This document shows, piece after piece, positions 1-5,958 of a stretch of DNA of 11,671 nucleotides (position 1 is its first letter; each line of letters begins with the position of its first letter). The notes beneath the pieces are model-generated. The model did not search any database, had not been told where the DNA came from, and saw only the letters and a list, made by a program, of their open reading frames with translations. Made by a program: the position numbers and the translations under genes. This DNA comes from an uncultured Pseudomonadota bacterium (GTDB lineage: Bacteria; Pseudomonadota; Alphaproteobacteria; Rs-D84): NCBI GenBank assembly GCA_902776515.1, contig CACYQE010000020.1, positions 1 through 11,671 on the forward strand, written 5' to 3'.

Positions 1-319
1 TTGCCACACAATCATAAACCTTGGCTTTGAACACAAAAGATTTTTCTGGACCAAAAACTATTCCTGGATTTTGCTTTTTTTCCATACTTTCAACCCAATA
101 AGCATTTCCTGGCTTTGATTGCTTTGCGATGCTGTTTTCCAAATATCTGTATGCATCTGCCTCGTCATATACCGAAACAGTTGTATTTATATCATACAAA
201 TATGTGCAATTTTTTGGTTGCGAATTAAACCTTACGATATTTTCGCTGCCGCTTTCAGACGACACATATCCGCCGCACCCGGTTAAAACTAATAATCCCA
301 AACATAATATTTTTTTCAT
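1..319 (-). CDS. Small lipoprotein, RcsF/DUF4156-like (3' end outside window)
   Basis: Reading the minus strand from the ATG at 319 gives an open frame of 106 codons that runs off the window without a stop. The start is preceded by a strong AAAAGGAG site that overlaps the lpxC stop, 11 bases away. The N-terminus MKKILCLGLLVLTGC is a signal peptide with a lipobox (LTGC, lipidated Cys15), so the protein should be anchored in a membrane, probably the outer one. The mature part has a Cys near residue 45 (NCTYL), an alanine-containing helix (DEADAYRYLENSIAK), a segment where the family has GAN (here PGNAYW), and a late Cys in VYDC. This layout recalls the small RcsF/DUF4156 outer-membrane lipoproteins, but the match is by eye and weak. 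It is the last visible gene of the lipid A operon, so an envelope role is likely. The lipoprotein call is firm; the family call is tentative. Confidence 0.8.
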   Translation of the reverse strand, partial: MKKILCLGLLVLTGCGGYVSSESGSENIVRFNSQPKNCTYLYDINTTVSVYDEADAYRYLENSIAKQSKPGNAYWVESMEKKQNPGIVFGPEKSFVFKAKVYDCVA

Positions 320-330
320 TTTTTCTCCTT

Positions 331-1266
331 TTAATCGATTATTTCATAGTTATCTGGATTTGAAAATAATTTTCTTAACACCAAATTGTTCATTGCGTGA
401 CTGCCCTTATAGGATTCAAGATTTCCAACAATAATTCCCCCGGATGTAAACATATCACCAATCGCATCAATGATTTTATGCCGAACAAATTCATCAGGCC
501 AAAAAACCTTGTTCAATGTTCCATCACCACGGTCATTTAATGCAATTACATTTGTTTCGTCTGCACCCCGCCCCATACCACGAGCTTTTAAATATTCCCA
601 TTCTGAAAATTTTCCAAATGTTCTGGCGGCGGCAATATTTTTAACAAAATCCTTGATTGAATCTTTTGTTCCGTCAAAAGAATAAATATAACTTTGATGC
701 CCTATAATTTTTTCAGGATAAACCAGCGTAGCCTTGATATTCAATATGTCTGATTCACCAGGTGATAATTTAACAAAACCATTTGATTTGTGTCCTGAAA
801 TAAAATTATATAACCAAATTTTGAATCGCGTACCAAATGGTAAACTGCGTAAAACTTCGGCTGCACGAACAATAACAGGTCGCCGAACAATTATGCGTTT
901 TAATTTTCCACTTGTTTTACCGGCATGCGATATTGCACGATAAAATTTAACTGCACTGCCGTCCAAAATTGGTGTTTCGGGACCATCTATACTAATAATA
1001 GCACTGTCTATCCCGGCCATAAATAACGCAGCCATCAAATGTTCAATTGTTTGAACGTGTGGCCCAGCCAACGTCCCGATTGTCGTGTTACGCATTTTGG
1101 TATCGCCAACATTATCAAATCGTGCAGGTATTGATTTTGCACCTTTTAAATCAGTTCTTTGAAAGAAAATTCCATATTTTTTTGATGGTTTTATAACCAT
1201 ATTGACCGGCAATCCCGAATGAATTCCACGCCCAGAAAGTTTAACCGTTTCCTTGATTGTTGGCAT
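331..1266 (-). CDS. lpxC: UDP-3-O-acyl-N-acetylglucosamine deacetylase LpxC
   Basis: LpxC is the zinc deacetylase that commits UDP-3-O-acyl-GlcNAc to lipid A synthesis, in the cytosol. The 311-residue protein carries the family signature: GIHSG near residue 14, TIEHLMAAL with Glu75 and zinc ligand His76, PETPILDGS at 96-104, ARTFG, and FVRHKIIDAIGD with zinc ligands His263 and Asp267. His290 in GSHAMNN lies 27 residues after His263, the same spacing as His238 and His265 in E. coli. All catalytic residues are present, so it should be active. Two oddities: about 28 extra residues at the start of the second domain (roughly 135-163), and a C-terminus some 19 residues shorter than E. coli, so the tail used for FtsH-dependent turnover there is missing. 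The ATG has an AAAGGAG site and overlaps the lpxK 3' end by 26 bases, indicating translational coupling. Confidence 0.97.
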   Translation of the reverse strand: MPTIKETVKLSGRGIHSGLPVNMVIKPSKKYGIFFQRTDLKGAKSIPARFDNVGDTKMRNTTIGTLAGPHVQTIEHLMAALFMAGIDSAIISIDGPETPILDGSAVKFYRAISHAGKTSGKLKRIIVRRPVIVRAAEVLRSLPFGTRFKIWLYNFISGHKSNGFVKLSPGESDILNIKATLVYPEKIIGHQSYIYSFDGTKDSIKDFVKNIAAARTFGKFSEWEYLKARGMGRGADETNVIALNDRGDGTLNKVFWPDEFVRHKIIDAIGDMFTSGGIIVGNLESYKGSHAMNNLVLRKLFSNPDNYEIID

Positions 1267-2170
1267 TTAATTTCTCCTTTAACCAAACAAAAAAAGATTT
1301 ATCTATTTTTGTTTCCAACCTTGCAAACTTTATTTCTTTTTGAACAGATTTTGGTAAACGCACCCAATCTTTTTCTGTGGTGATTAAAACAGCATCTTTC
1401 TTTTTTGCCAAATCAAACAAATCTTGAATATCTTTATCCGTATATTGATAATGGTCGGAAAAAGCCCTTGTTGCGACAACATCTGTGCCCGTCAGCGAAT
1501 TAAAAAATTTTTTTGGATATCCAATTCCGGCAAAAGCAACCATTTTGGTTCCCTGTTTATACGGAACAATTGTTTCGTTTTCTGCATAAAACACCGGTAC
1601 CCCGGATGGCAAAGCAAAATTCTTTTTTACCTTGGTATTTTTTATAACAATTATTGCATCAGCACGATTGACGGCACTCCGCGGTTCACGCAATGGACCG
1701 GCCGGCAAAATAAAACCGTTTCCGAACCCCAAACTCTGGTCAAAAACCAACACAGAAATATCCTTCTTGATTGTTGGATTTTGCATACCGTCATCCATAA
1801 TTATTGGTGTTTTATCAGATTGCTTGTCCAACAAAATAACATTACTTTTACGATTTCCAACATGAACAGCTATACCGGCGTTTGCCAACATCACAGCCTC
1901 GTCACCAACATTGTTTGTTTTGGCACTTTTTTTGTAACCACGCATAACAACCGGGGAATCAAACATTTTTGCCACCGCACGAACAACAGGCGTTTTTCCA
2001 ACCCCACCGGCCAAAATTCCACCGAAACAAATAACCCCGCGTTTTGATTTATATGCAAACATACTACGCCAGACAAAAACCATTCTGGACACAACATAAT
2101 ACACCAAGGAAAACGGCAACAATAAAAAAGCCAAAGGTGTTTTGTGCAAAAACCACCACGGTGTTTTCAT
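1241..2170 (-). CDS. lpxK: Tetraacyldisaccharide 4'-kinase LpxK
   Basis: LpxK phosphorylates the 4' position of the lipid A disaccharide at the inner membrane, using ATP. The 309-residue length is normal. Residues 11-34 form the N-terminal membrane helix. The P-loop is GGILAGGVGKTP (50-61); the family usually has GN-T-VGG-GKTP, so the first half is divergent. Next come VMRGYKK at 75-81 (family SRGYGR), GDEAVMLA at 89-96, DDGMQN at 126-131 (family DDGLQH) and the long conserved run FDQSLGFGNGFILPAGPLRE, where leading residues of the phosphate-donor fold sit. A late LITTEKDWVRLP segment is also typical. The start is one base after the TAA of the upstream acyltransferase, with the ribosome site AAAAGG inside that gene; the 3' end overlaps lpxC by 26 bases. 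The arrangement shows a coupled lipid A operon. The waaA gene often found beside it is not here. Confidence 0.96.
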   Translation of the reverse strand: MKTPWWFLHKTPLAFLLLPFSLVYYVVSRMVFVWRSMFAYKSKRGVICFGGILAGGVGKTPVVRAVAKMFDSPVVMRGYKKSAKTNNVGDEAVMLANAGIAVHVGNRKSNVILLDKQSDKTPIIMDDGMQNPTIKKDISVLVFDQSLGFGNGFILPAGPLREPRSAVNRADAIIVIKNTKVKKNFALPSGVPVFYAENETIVPYKQGTKMVAFAGIGYPKKFFNSLTGTDVVATRAFSDHYQYTDKDIQDLFDLAKKKDAVLITTEKDWVRLPKSVQKEIKFARLETKIDKSFFVWLKEKLNANNQGNG

Positions 2171-2171
2171 A

Positions 2172-2951
2172 TTATCTGTACCTTTTGGTTAGTTTTGGTT
2201 CTAATCCTTGTCTTTTAGCCTTTTTAAAATCACCGGCCTTTAAATCCTGTTCGACATAATACAGGTTAAATTCAGAATCCAATTCACGCAATTGGTTAAC
2301 CATAACTTCTTCTAATTCGTGTCTTTTGCGTTCAAATTCTTCACTGGATGCCTTGGAATCTATAAATATAGGCTCACCAACCTTGCACTTTATTTTTGTA
2401 AAAGGATATACCAGCAAATAACGGTCCCAACGCTTTTGCATCCAAACGTGTCGTGCCGAAAAACACACGGGTATAATAGGTGCCCCACTCATTTTCGCGA
2501 AATATAACGCACCATCTTGAACACGCAATGACGGCCCCCCAGGACCATCAGGCGAAATACAAAGCGAATGGTCACCACGCTGCAACACCTTGACCCCATT
2601 ACGCAACACCGACAAACCACCGTTATGAGAACTGCCATAAATAGCACGCAACCCAAATAAATGCTGTAATTTTGCCATCATTCTACCATCTTTGTGCATA
2701 CTGGCAATAGCATAAGATTTCATTCCCCCCAAACAAACGATCGGGGACAGCATCATACTGCGACCGTGCCAAAACACGAAAATAGCCGGTTTATGACGGT
2801 ACTTTTTAAACGTTTCATAGTTTATAATCTTTTTACGACTGGTAAAATAAATAAACCAAATCAGCCCGGCCATAACCAGTGCGATAATCCATTGAAAAAT
2901 CGACAGGCGTAATATAGGTTCCCAAAAAGCCTTCCATATTTTTCTAAACAT
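2172..2951 (-). CDS. DUF374-type lysophospholipid acyltransferase family protein
   Basis: Member of the LPLAT/PlsC superfamily, DUF374 branch, whose genes commonly sit beside waaA and lpxK in alphaproteobacteria; the acyl acceptor is not certain, and lipid A or a phospholipid are both possible. With the start chosen here the protein has 259 residues. A membrane helix spans about 19-38. The acyltransferase core shows WHGR at 61-64 (the family's His motif), then SPDGPGGP at 133-140 (the DUF374 form of the substrate motif), and GAPIIPV near 156-162. The frame stays open to 3128, but the ATG at 2951 is preferred: it has an AGGA site about 9 bases upstream and a good promoter 24 bases further on, while the longer form would begin at the edge of the tRNA gene and add 59 residues lacking family character. 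It is the first gene of the operon and ends one base before lpxK. Confidence 0.9.
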   Translation of the reverse strand: MFRKIWKAFWEPILRLSIFQWIIALVMAGLIWFIYFTSRKKIINYETFKKYRHKPAIFVFWHGRSMMLSPIVCLGGMKSYAIASMHKDGRMMAKLQHLFGLRAIYGSSHNGGLSVLRNGVKVLQRGDHSLCISPDGPGGPSLRVQDGALYFAKMSGAPIIPVCFSARHVWMQKRWDRYLLVYPFTKIKCKVGEPIFIDSKASSEEFERKRHELEEVMVNQLRELDSEFNLYYVEQDLKAGDFKKAKRQGLEPKLTKRYR

Positions 2952-2981
2952 TGCGTTAAATCCTATTTTCAACAGAACAAG

Positions 2982-3010
2982 AGTGTAGCAATAAAAAATA
3001 CACATTTCAA
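2982..3010 (-). promoter_or_regulatory. Promoter of the DUF374-lpxK-lpxC-lipoprotein operon
   Basis: On the minus strand a TTGAAA -35 (3010-3005) and a TACACT -10 (2987-2982) are separated by 17 bases. Transcription would begin near 2975, leaving a leader of about 24 bases before the ATG at 2951. This supports the short start of the acyltransferase. The match is by eye. Confidence 0.55.
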
Positions 3011-3087
3011 GTGCCTTGACACAAAGCAATGAAAAACCGCCGTATACGCAGAAAAACAAAGGGAAAATAAAAAAATAGGGTTTTTGT

Positions 3088-3115
3088 TTGACAATCCGTG
3101 ATATTAATATATAAT
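3088..3115 (+). promoter_or_regulatory. Consensus promoter of the initiator tRNA gene
   Basis: TTGACA at 3088-3093 and TATAAT at 3110-3115 are both perfect consensus hexamers with a 16-base spacer. The expected start is near 3122, about 7 bases before the first base of the tRNA. This is the strongest promoter in the window, as fits a stable RNA gene, and it is divergent from the lipid A operon promoter. Confidence 0.85.
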
Positions 3116-3128
3116 AAGCCCTGTTCAT

Positions 3129-3205
<77 letters not shown>

Positions 3206-3207
3206 GT

Positions 3208-3248
3208 TTAAACAGAAAATACACCGCAACGGTGTATTTTTTGTTTAA
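3208..3248 (+). terminator. Long hairpin directly after the tRNA, probable terminator/processing stem
   Basis: Bases 3208-3226 pair with 3230-3248 over 19 positions, with one G-U pair at 3215/3241 and a CAA loop at 3227-3229. The inner part (AAAATACACCG with CGGTGTATTTT) followed by TT looks like an ordinary rho-independent terminator, but the T run is itself inside the longer stem. It starts two bases after the CCA end of the tRNA, so it could stop transcription or protect the precursor. Read-through would transcribe the structured stretch that follows. Confidence 0.7.
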
Positions 3249-3249
3249 C

Positions 3250-3394
3250 GTGTGTTGTGTTGGGTTTGAATCACCGAGGATAAGGTGGTTCATTACCAGC
3301 AAAAGCCGGACGGAAGTACGGCGGTCAACCGACAGGTTGATTTGTGCCAGTACGGTGCAGATTTTATCTGCACCAATTCCATCCCCCGCAACCA
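3250..3394 (+). ncRNA. Candidate structured RNA ending in a duplicate tRNA 3' end
   Basis: This non-coding stretch looks richer in G and C than its AT-rich flanks and has at least three adjacent stems. Bases 3269-3275 pair with 3284-3290 (7 bp, one G-U). A compound hairpin pairs GTACGGC (3316-3322) with GCC-A-GTAC (3346-3353) around an inner 6-bp stem (3325-3330 with 3335-3340, loop GACA). GGTGCAGAT (3354-3362) pairs perfectly with 3366-3374 across a TTT loop. It ends in the second tRNA 3' copy with CCA, followed by a strong terminator. No 5' half of a tRNA is present, so it is not a complete second tRNA. No promoter of its own was found; it would be made by read-through from the tRNA. The family is not recognised, and a decayed insertion is an alternative. 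Confidence 0.4.
3375..3394 (+). repeat. Second copy of the tRNA-fMet 3' end (att-like direct repeat)
   Basis: This copy matches the last 20 bases of the initiator tRNA at 19 positions, including the CCA. Only the 3' side of the T stem and acceptor stem is present; the matching 5' acceptor half (CGCGGGG) does not occur between the copies. This fits an attachment-site remnant or a partial duplication rather than a second tRNA gene. Confidence 0.85.
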
Positions 3395-3401
3395 AAGTTT
3401 C

Positions 3402-3428
3402 AAAACTTGCCCATCGGGGCAAGTTTTT
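3402..3428 (+). terminator. Strong rho-independent terminator
   Basis: AAAACTTGCCC (3402-3412) pairs with GGGCAAGTTTT (3417-3427) over 11 bp with an ATCG loop, followed by T. The A run on the other side would let it work in both directions. It closes the tRNA/structured-RNA transcription unit and isolates it from the S41 peptidase gene. Confidence 0.85.
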
Positions 3429-3508
3429 ATTTGTTTTCCAATACATACAAAAAGTTCGAAAGTTAAATTTAAAAAATCGGAAAATTTTCGCCACTTTTGA
3501 ACTTTTTA

Positions 3509-3517
3509 TGATATAAT
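3509..3517 (+). promoter_or_regulatory. Extended -10 promoter of the S41 peptidase gene
   Basis: TGATATAAT gives the extended -10 form TGnTATAAT. No -35 hexamer stands at the right distance: the 17-base position reads CGCCAC, and TTGAAC at 3497 is too close. This fits an extended -10 promoter that does without a -35. Transcription would start near 3524, just before the AAAGGA ribosome site of the gene at 3536. The same TATGATATAAT string recurs at other promoters of the window. Confidence 0.6.
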
Positions 3518-3535
3518 TCGTAAAAAGGATTATTT

Positions 3536-4657
3536 ATGGTCAAAATACCGTCAATTAAGGAAATAGAAGACTTTTTATTACAAGATTCCAAAACTACCGA
3601 TTTGGTGGCGGCTGGTGATACAAAGGCAAAATCACCAAATACAAAACTGACCGCACAACAGGTACGACACGAAGTATCTGTGTTTGCTCGTGTGCTTATA
3701 AACGTATATAGTGGGTGGCCTTTTCATGATAAAATACTGAAACGAAAAATTTTGCAAATACTGATAGAAATTCACAAAAATGCACACGATATGACATCGT
3801 TAGAATTATTGGAAAAATTAAAACCAGCCATTGAAATCATACCAGATAACCATATAAGCCTTCGTATGATCGGACATGATAAGGGTGTACGAACAAGGTT
3901 GCGTAAATCGTGCCCAAATGTCGGTTCCAACATTGCGGGTGATAAAAAGTTTATTGTCAAATTAAAAAATGACATTGGTATAATCGGTATTCGAACATTG
4001 TTTAATTGGACTCCGGAAGAAAAAGAAGAATTTGAACAACAGTGGCAAACAATGTTACCAAAAGCAAAAACTCTGATTATTGATTTACGAGATAACGATG
4101 GTGGCAGTGATAGGCCAACGATAAAATTAACATCATATATCCTTGGATATCATTACCCTGCAGCACGCAGAGTTTTTATACGTAATAATCCAGATGCAAA
4201 TGCAGTAAAAAAATTATATGAACATTTTAATGGGAATAAATTTAACATAGAATCAAACGAAGATCCTGTGATTTTTAAAGATGCTAGCAAAAACGCTTTA
4301 CCAGAATTTGATGCTAAAAAAGCAGGATTTAATGGTCAAATATACATGTTAATAAATGGTAAAGTAATGTCTGCCGGGGAAGTGGTCTGTACACAGATGC
4401 TTAATTATCCAAATATAAAATTTATCGGTACAAACACATGTGGTGGTGAAGTATACGGATATAATTATGCGTATATCTTGTTGCCACATAGTAATATGAC
4501 ATTTAATGTCGGGTGTGTATATCGTGAAATGTTTGTTAAGAATTTTGAATTAAATGGCTATAAACCGGATATCGCATGTAAAGATGGTCAAGATGCTTTC
4601 GATGTCGCTTTGTCAGAATATGCAAATCAAAATGGTGCCGACAAGTCAGCAAAATAA
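3536..4657 (+). CDS. S41-family serine peptidase, cytoplasmic, without PDZ domain
   Basis: A 373-residue protein with the S41 (tail-specific/tricorn-type) protease core. The catalytic region shows PDNHISL with His106, the strand motif LIIDLRDNDGGSD at 180-192, and GKVMSAGEVV with the likely nucleophile Ser279. The C-terminal signature NGYKPDIACKDGQDAFDVAL (340-359) is the usual family ending. The lysine that C-terminal processing proteases place 25 residues after the serine is absent (Gly304, in TCGGEVYG). His106, Ser279 and Glu338 (59 residues after the serine) would instead fit the tricorn/IRBP-type catalytic set; this assignment is inferred. There is no signal peptide and no PDZ domain, so it should act in the cytosol on unknown peptides. 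The ATG has an AAAGGA site six bases upstream. The gene stands alone, between a terminator and the next promoter. Confidence 0.85.
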   Translation: MVKIPSIKEIEDFLLQDSKTTDLVAAGDTKAKSPNTKLTAQQVRHEVSVFARVLINVYSGWPFHDKILKRKILQILIEIHKNAHDMTSLELLEKLKPAIEIIPDNHISLRMIGHDKGVRTRLRKSCPNVGSNIAGDKKFIVKLKNDIGIIGIRTLFNWTPEEKEEFEQQWQTMLPKAKTLIIDLRDNDGGSDRPTIKLTSYILGYHYPAARRVFIRNNPDANAVKKLYEHFNGNKFNIESNEDPVIFKDASKNALPEFDAKKAGFNGQIYMLINGKVMSAGEVVCTQMLNYPNIKFIGTNTCGGEVYGYNYAYILLPHSNMTFNVGCVYREMFVKNFELNGYKPDIACKDGQDAFDVALSEYANQNGADKSAK

Positions 4658-4715
4658 AAACAAAAATGGTTTTCACCATATCAATCTCTCGCCCTGTTTT
4701 CGACAACTTGACACG

Positions 4716-4744
4716 TTTGCATTTTATTGAAAAGTCAATATAAT
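4716..4744 (+). promoter_or_regulatory. Promoter of the alpha/beta hydrolase gene
   Basis: TTTGCA (4716-4721) and TATAAT (4739-4744) are separated by 17 bases. The -10 overlaps the upstream ATG at 4743, so that ATG would lie in the promoter, and a start near 4751 favours translation from the ATG at 4773. The nearby TTGACA at 4708 is 25 bases from the -10 and cannot serve as its -35. Confidence 0.55.
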
Positions 4745-4772
4745 GCCAACCGATAAACCAAAGGAAAATATA

Positions 4773-5333
4773 ATGAATGCTGTTTTTTGCCATGGGGTTT
4801 TGCCGCCAGATTTAGATTGGAATAAAAATACTTACAGTCCAACAAAGGGTTGGAAAGAGTGGTTGCAATTTATTCTGGAACAAGAACATGATATTGTTAT
4901 GCAAATTCCAAGATTTCCACATGCACATACTTTCATGATGAAGTATTCAGAATGGGAAGAAATAATGAATTCACAAAAAATAAATTCTGATACAATTTTA
5001 ATAGGTCATTCGGCTGGTGCTGGATTTATACTGAAATACATGGCGTTACACCCAGAATTAAAGGTAAAGCAAATTTTGTTGGTTGCCCCATGGATAGATA
5101 CCGGCGGTGCAAATCCTTTTGGGTTTTATAAAGATTTTGATATGAAAAACATTGTAAATCAAACGGTCAACGGCATCGATTTATTAGTTTCTGATAATGA
5201 TATACCAGAAATGGGCAAAAGTCGTGATAAAATAATCACAGACATTCCATCAATACGGACACATATTTTCCCAGGATACGGACATTTCGTTTTACCAGAA
5301 CTGCCAGAAATTTTACCATTTATAAAATTTTAA
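4773..5333 (+). CDS. Small alpha/beta hydrolase, RBBP9/YdeN-like
   Basis: With the ATG at 4773 the protein has 186 residues, the usual size of the RBBP9/YdeN serine hydrolases. The order of motifs is that of the family: an N-terminal strand VFCHG at 4-8, the nucleophile elbow IGHSAGAG at 77-84 with Ser80, the strand ILLVAPW at 101-107, the acid region LLVSDNDIP at 137-145 (Asp141 or Asp143), and GYGHF at 168-172 with His171. All three members of the triad are therefore present. There is no signal peptide, so it is cytosolic; the natural substrate of this family is generally unknown. A start 10 codons earlier (4743) is possible, but AAGGA at 4761-4765 lies 7 bases before the chosen ATG and the promoter -10 covers the earlier one. 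It ends before a bidirectional terminator. Confidence 0.9.
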   Translation: MNAVFCHGVLPPDLDWNKNTYSPTKGWKEWLQFILEQEHDIVMQIPRFPHAHTFMMKYSEWEEIMNSQKINSDTILIGHSAGAGFILKYMALHPELKVKQILLVAPWIDTGGANPFGFYKDFDMKNIVNQTVNGIDLLVSDNDIPEMGKSRDKIITDIPSIRTHIFPGYGHFVLPELPEILPFIKF

Positions 5334-5398
5334 AAATATTTAACACAAATTCAGTAAATATAATTTATCCACCATAACTGTTCTTGAACCGAATTAAA

Positions 5399-5423
5399 AA
5401 AAGTGGCAAAAATTGCCACTTTT
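5399..5423. terminator. Bidirectional terminator between convergent genes
   Basis: AAAAGTGGCAA (5399-5409) pairs perfectly with TTGCCACTTTT (5413-5423) across an AAA loop. The stem has a run of A on the left and T on the right, so it can end transcription of both the hydrolase gene (plus strand) and the small secreted protein gene (minus strand). Confidence 0.85.
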
Positions 5424-5440
5424 AAACCCGATATTATGGT

Positions 5441-5809
5441 TTATATATCACTAAGATCACAACCAGCATCTTTCCATTTCCAATTTCCATTATCGTTTAT
5501 AAACACATTTTCAGGGTGTTTTTCACTGTAATATATTTTTATACCATCAAACTCTGTTAACTTTGGAATTTTACGCAAACCACATTCATACCCCATTGCC
5601 CAAGCACAATTTTTGATAATTATTTCATCAGATTTTTCATCATATTTTGAGCTACCATACCAATCGCCCCTGTCATAATCGCAAAACAAAACCGTTTTTT
5701 TGTCTTGTTGTTGGATTTGTTCTGAATCATTACCAGAAACTTCATACGCATAACACGGATTAAACCAAGATAAAAACAGCCCAAATATAACAAGTTTTTT
5801 AAACAACAT
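5441..5809 (-). CDS. Small secreted protein with four cysteines, family not recognised
   Basis: A 122-residue protein with a clear export signal: MLFKKLVIFGLFLSWFNPCYA has a basic start and a hydrophobic core, with a likely signal-peptidase I cut after Ala21. The mature part of about 101 residues is acidic and aromatic, with cysteines at 43, 68, 76 and 117, an even number that could form two disulfides in the periplasm or outside the cell. Trp and Tyr clusters (GDWYGSSKY, GNWKWKDAGC) suggest a small beta-rich fold, but no family is recognised. The ATG has a GGAAAG site and its promoter diverges from that of the giant M48/UbiB-like protein on the other side, so the two may share control; a functional link is only a guess. 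Confidence 0.75.
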   Translation of the reverse strand: MLFKKLVIFGLFLSWFNPCYAYEVSGNDSEQIQQQDKKTVLFCDYDRGDWYGSSKYDEKSDEIIIKNCAWAMGYECGLRKIPKLTEFDGIKIYYSEKHPENVFINDNGNWKWKDAGCDLSDI

Positions 5810-5825
5810 TTCTCTTTCCTTGTTT

Positions 5826-5842
5826 TATGATATTATATCATA
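5826..5842. promoter_or_regulatory. 17-bp palindrome over the -10 of the secreted-protein gene
   Basis: TATGATATTATATCATA is a perfect inverted repeat of 8+8 bases around one central base. It covers the -10 hexamer of the minus-strand promoter. A symmetric site in this place could be an operator, but AT-rich -10 regions readily form such palindromes by chance. Confidence 0.35.
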
Positions 5843-5860
5843 CAACTCTATTTGGTGCAA
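5832..5860 (-). promoter_or_regulatory. Promoter of the small secreted protein gene
   Basis: On the minus strand TTGCAC (5860-5855) and TATAAT (5837-5832) are 17 bases apart, and the -10 is of the extended form TGATATAAT. Transcription would start near 5825, about 16 bases before the ATG at 5809. Confidence 0.6.
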
Positions 5861-5903
5861 TTTATCTTTTGCTTTAATCGAGCCAATTCCATACAAAACC
5901 ATA

Positions 5904-5932
5904 TTGTCAAAATAACATTTTTGTGATATAAT
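5904..5932 (+). promoter_or_regulatory. Promoter of the giant M48/UbiB-like gene
   Basis: TTGTCA (5904-5909) and TATAAT (5927-5932) are separated by 17 bases, and TG at 5924-5925 makes an extended -10. This is a near-consensus promoter. Transcription would begin near 5939, 20 bases before the ATG at 5959, which has an AAAGGAAAG ribosome site. Confidence 0.7.
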
Positions 5933-5958
5933 TCTAATCAAAAAGAAAGGAAAGTATT

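Noticed and set aside
129..434. 101-codon plus-strand frame
   Set aside because: It is antisense to the lipoprotein and the lpxC 3' end, both with clear motifs and ribosome sites.
1424..2047. 207-codon plus-strand frame inside lpxK
   Set aside because: It is the antisense of a well-supported lpxK gene and has no ribosome site or recognisable motif.
2952..3128. 59-codon N-terminal extension of the DUF374 acyltransferase
   Set aside because: It would start at the base next to the tRNA, covers both promoters and adds residues not typical of the family; the ATG at 2951 has a better ribosome site and leader.
3206..3394. A complete integrative element between the two tRNA 3' ends
   Set aside because: Only 189 bases with no integrase or other gene; at most a remnant or a non-autonomous element, so it was listed as repeats and candidate RNA.
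3232..3516. Two overlapping plus-strand frames of 94 and 71 codons
   Set aside because: No ribosome site or family character; they span the hairpins, the repeated tRNA end and a strong terminator.
4666..4679. ATGGT-TTTC-ACCAT hairpin after the S41 gene as a terminator
   Set aside because: The stem has only five A/T-rich pairs and no T run follows.
4708..4713. TTGACA as the -35 of the hydrolase promoter
   Set aside because: It is 25 bases from the TATAAT, too far for a working promoter; TTTGCA at 17 bases fits better.
4743..4772. Earlier ATG for the alpha/beta hydrolase
   Set aside because: The ATG overlaps the promoter -10 and lacks a ribosome site, while AAGGA stands correctly before the ATG at 4773.
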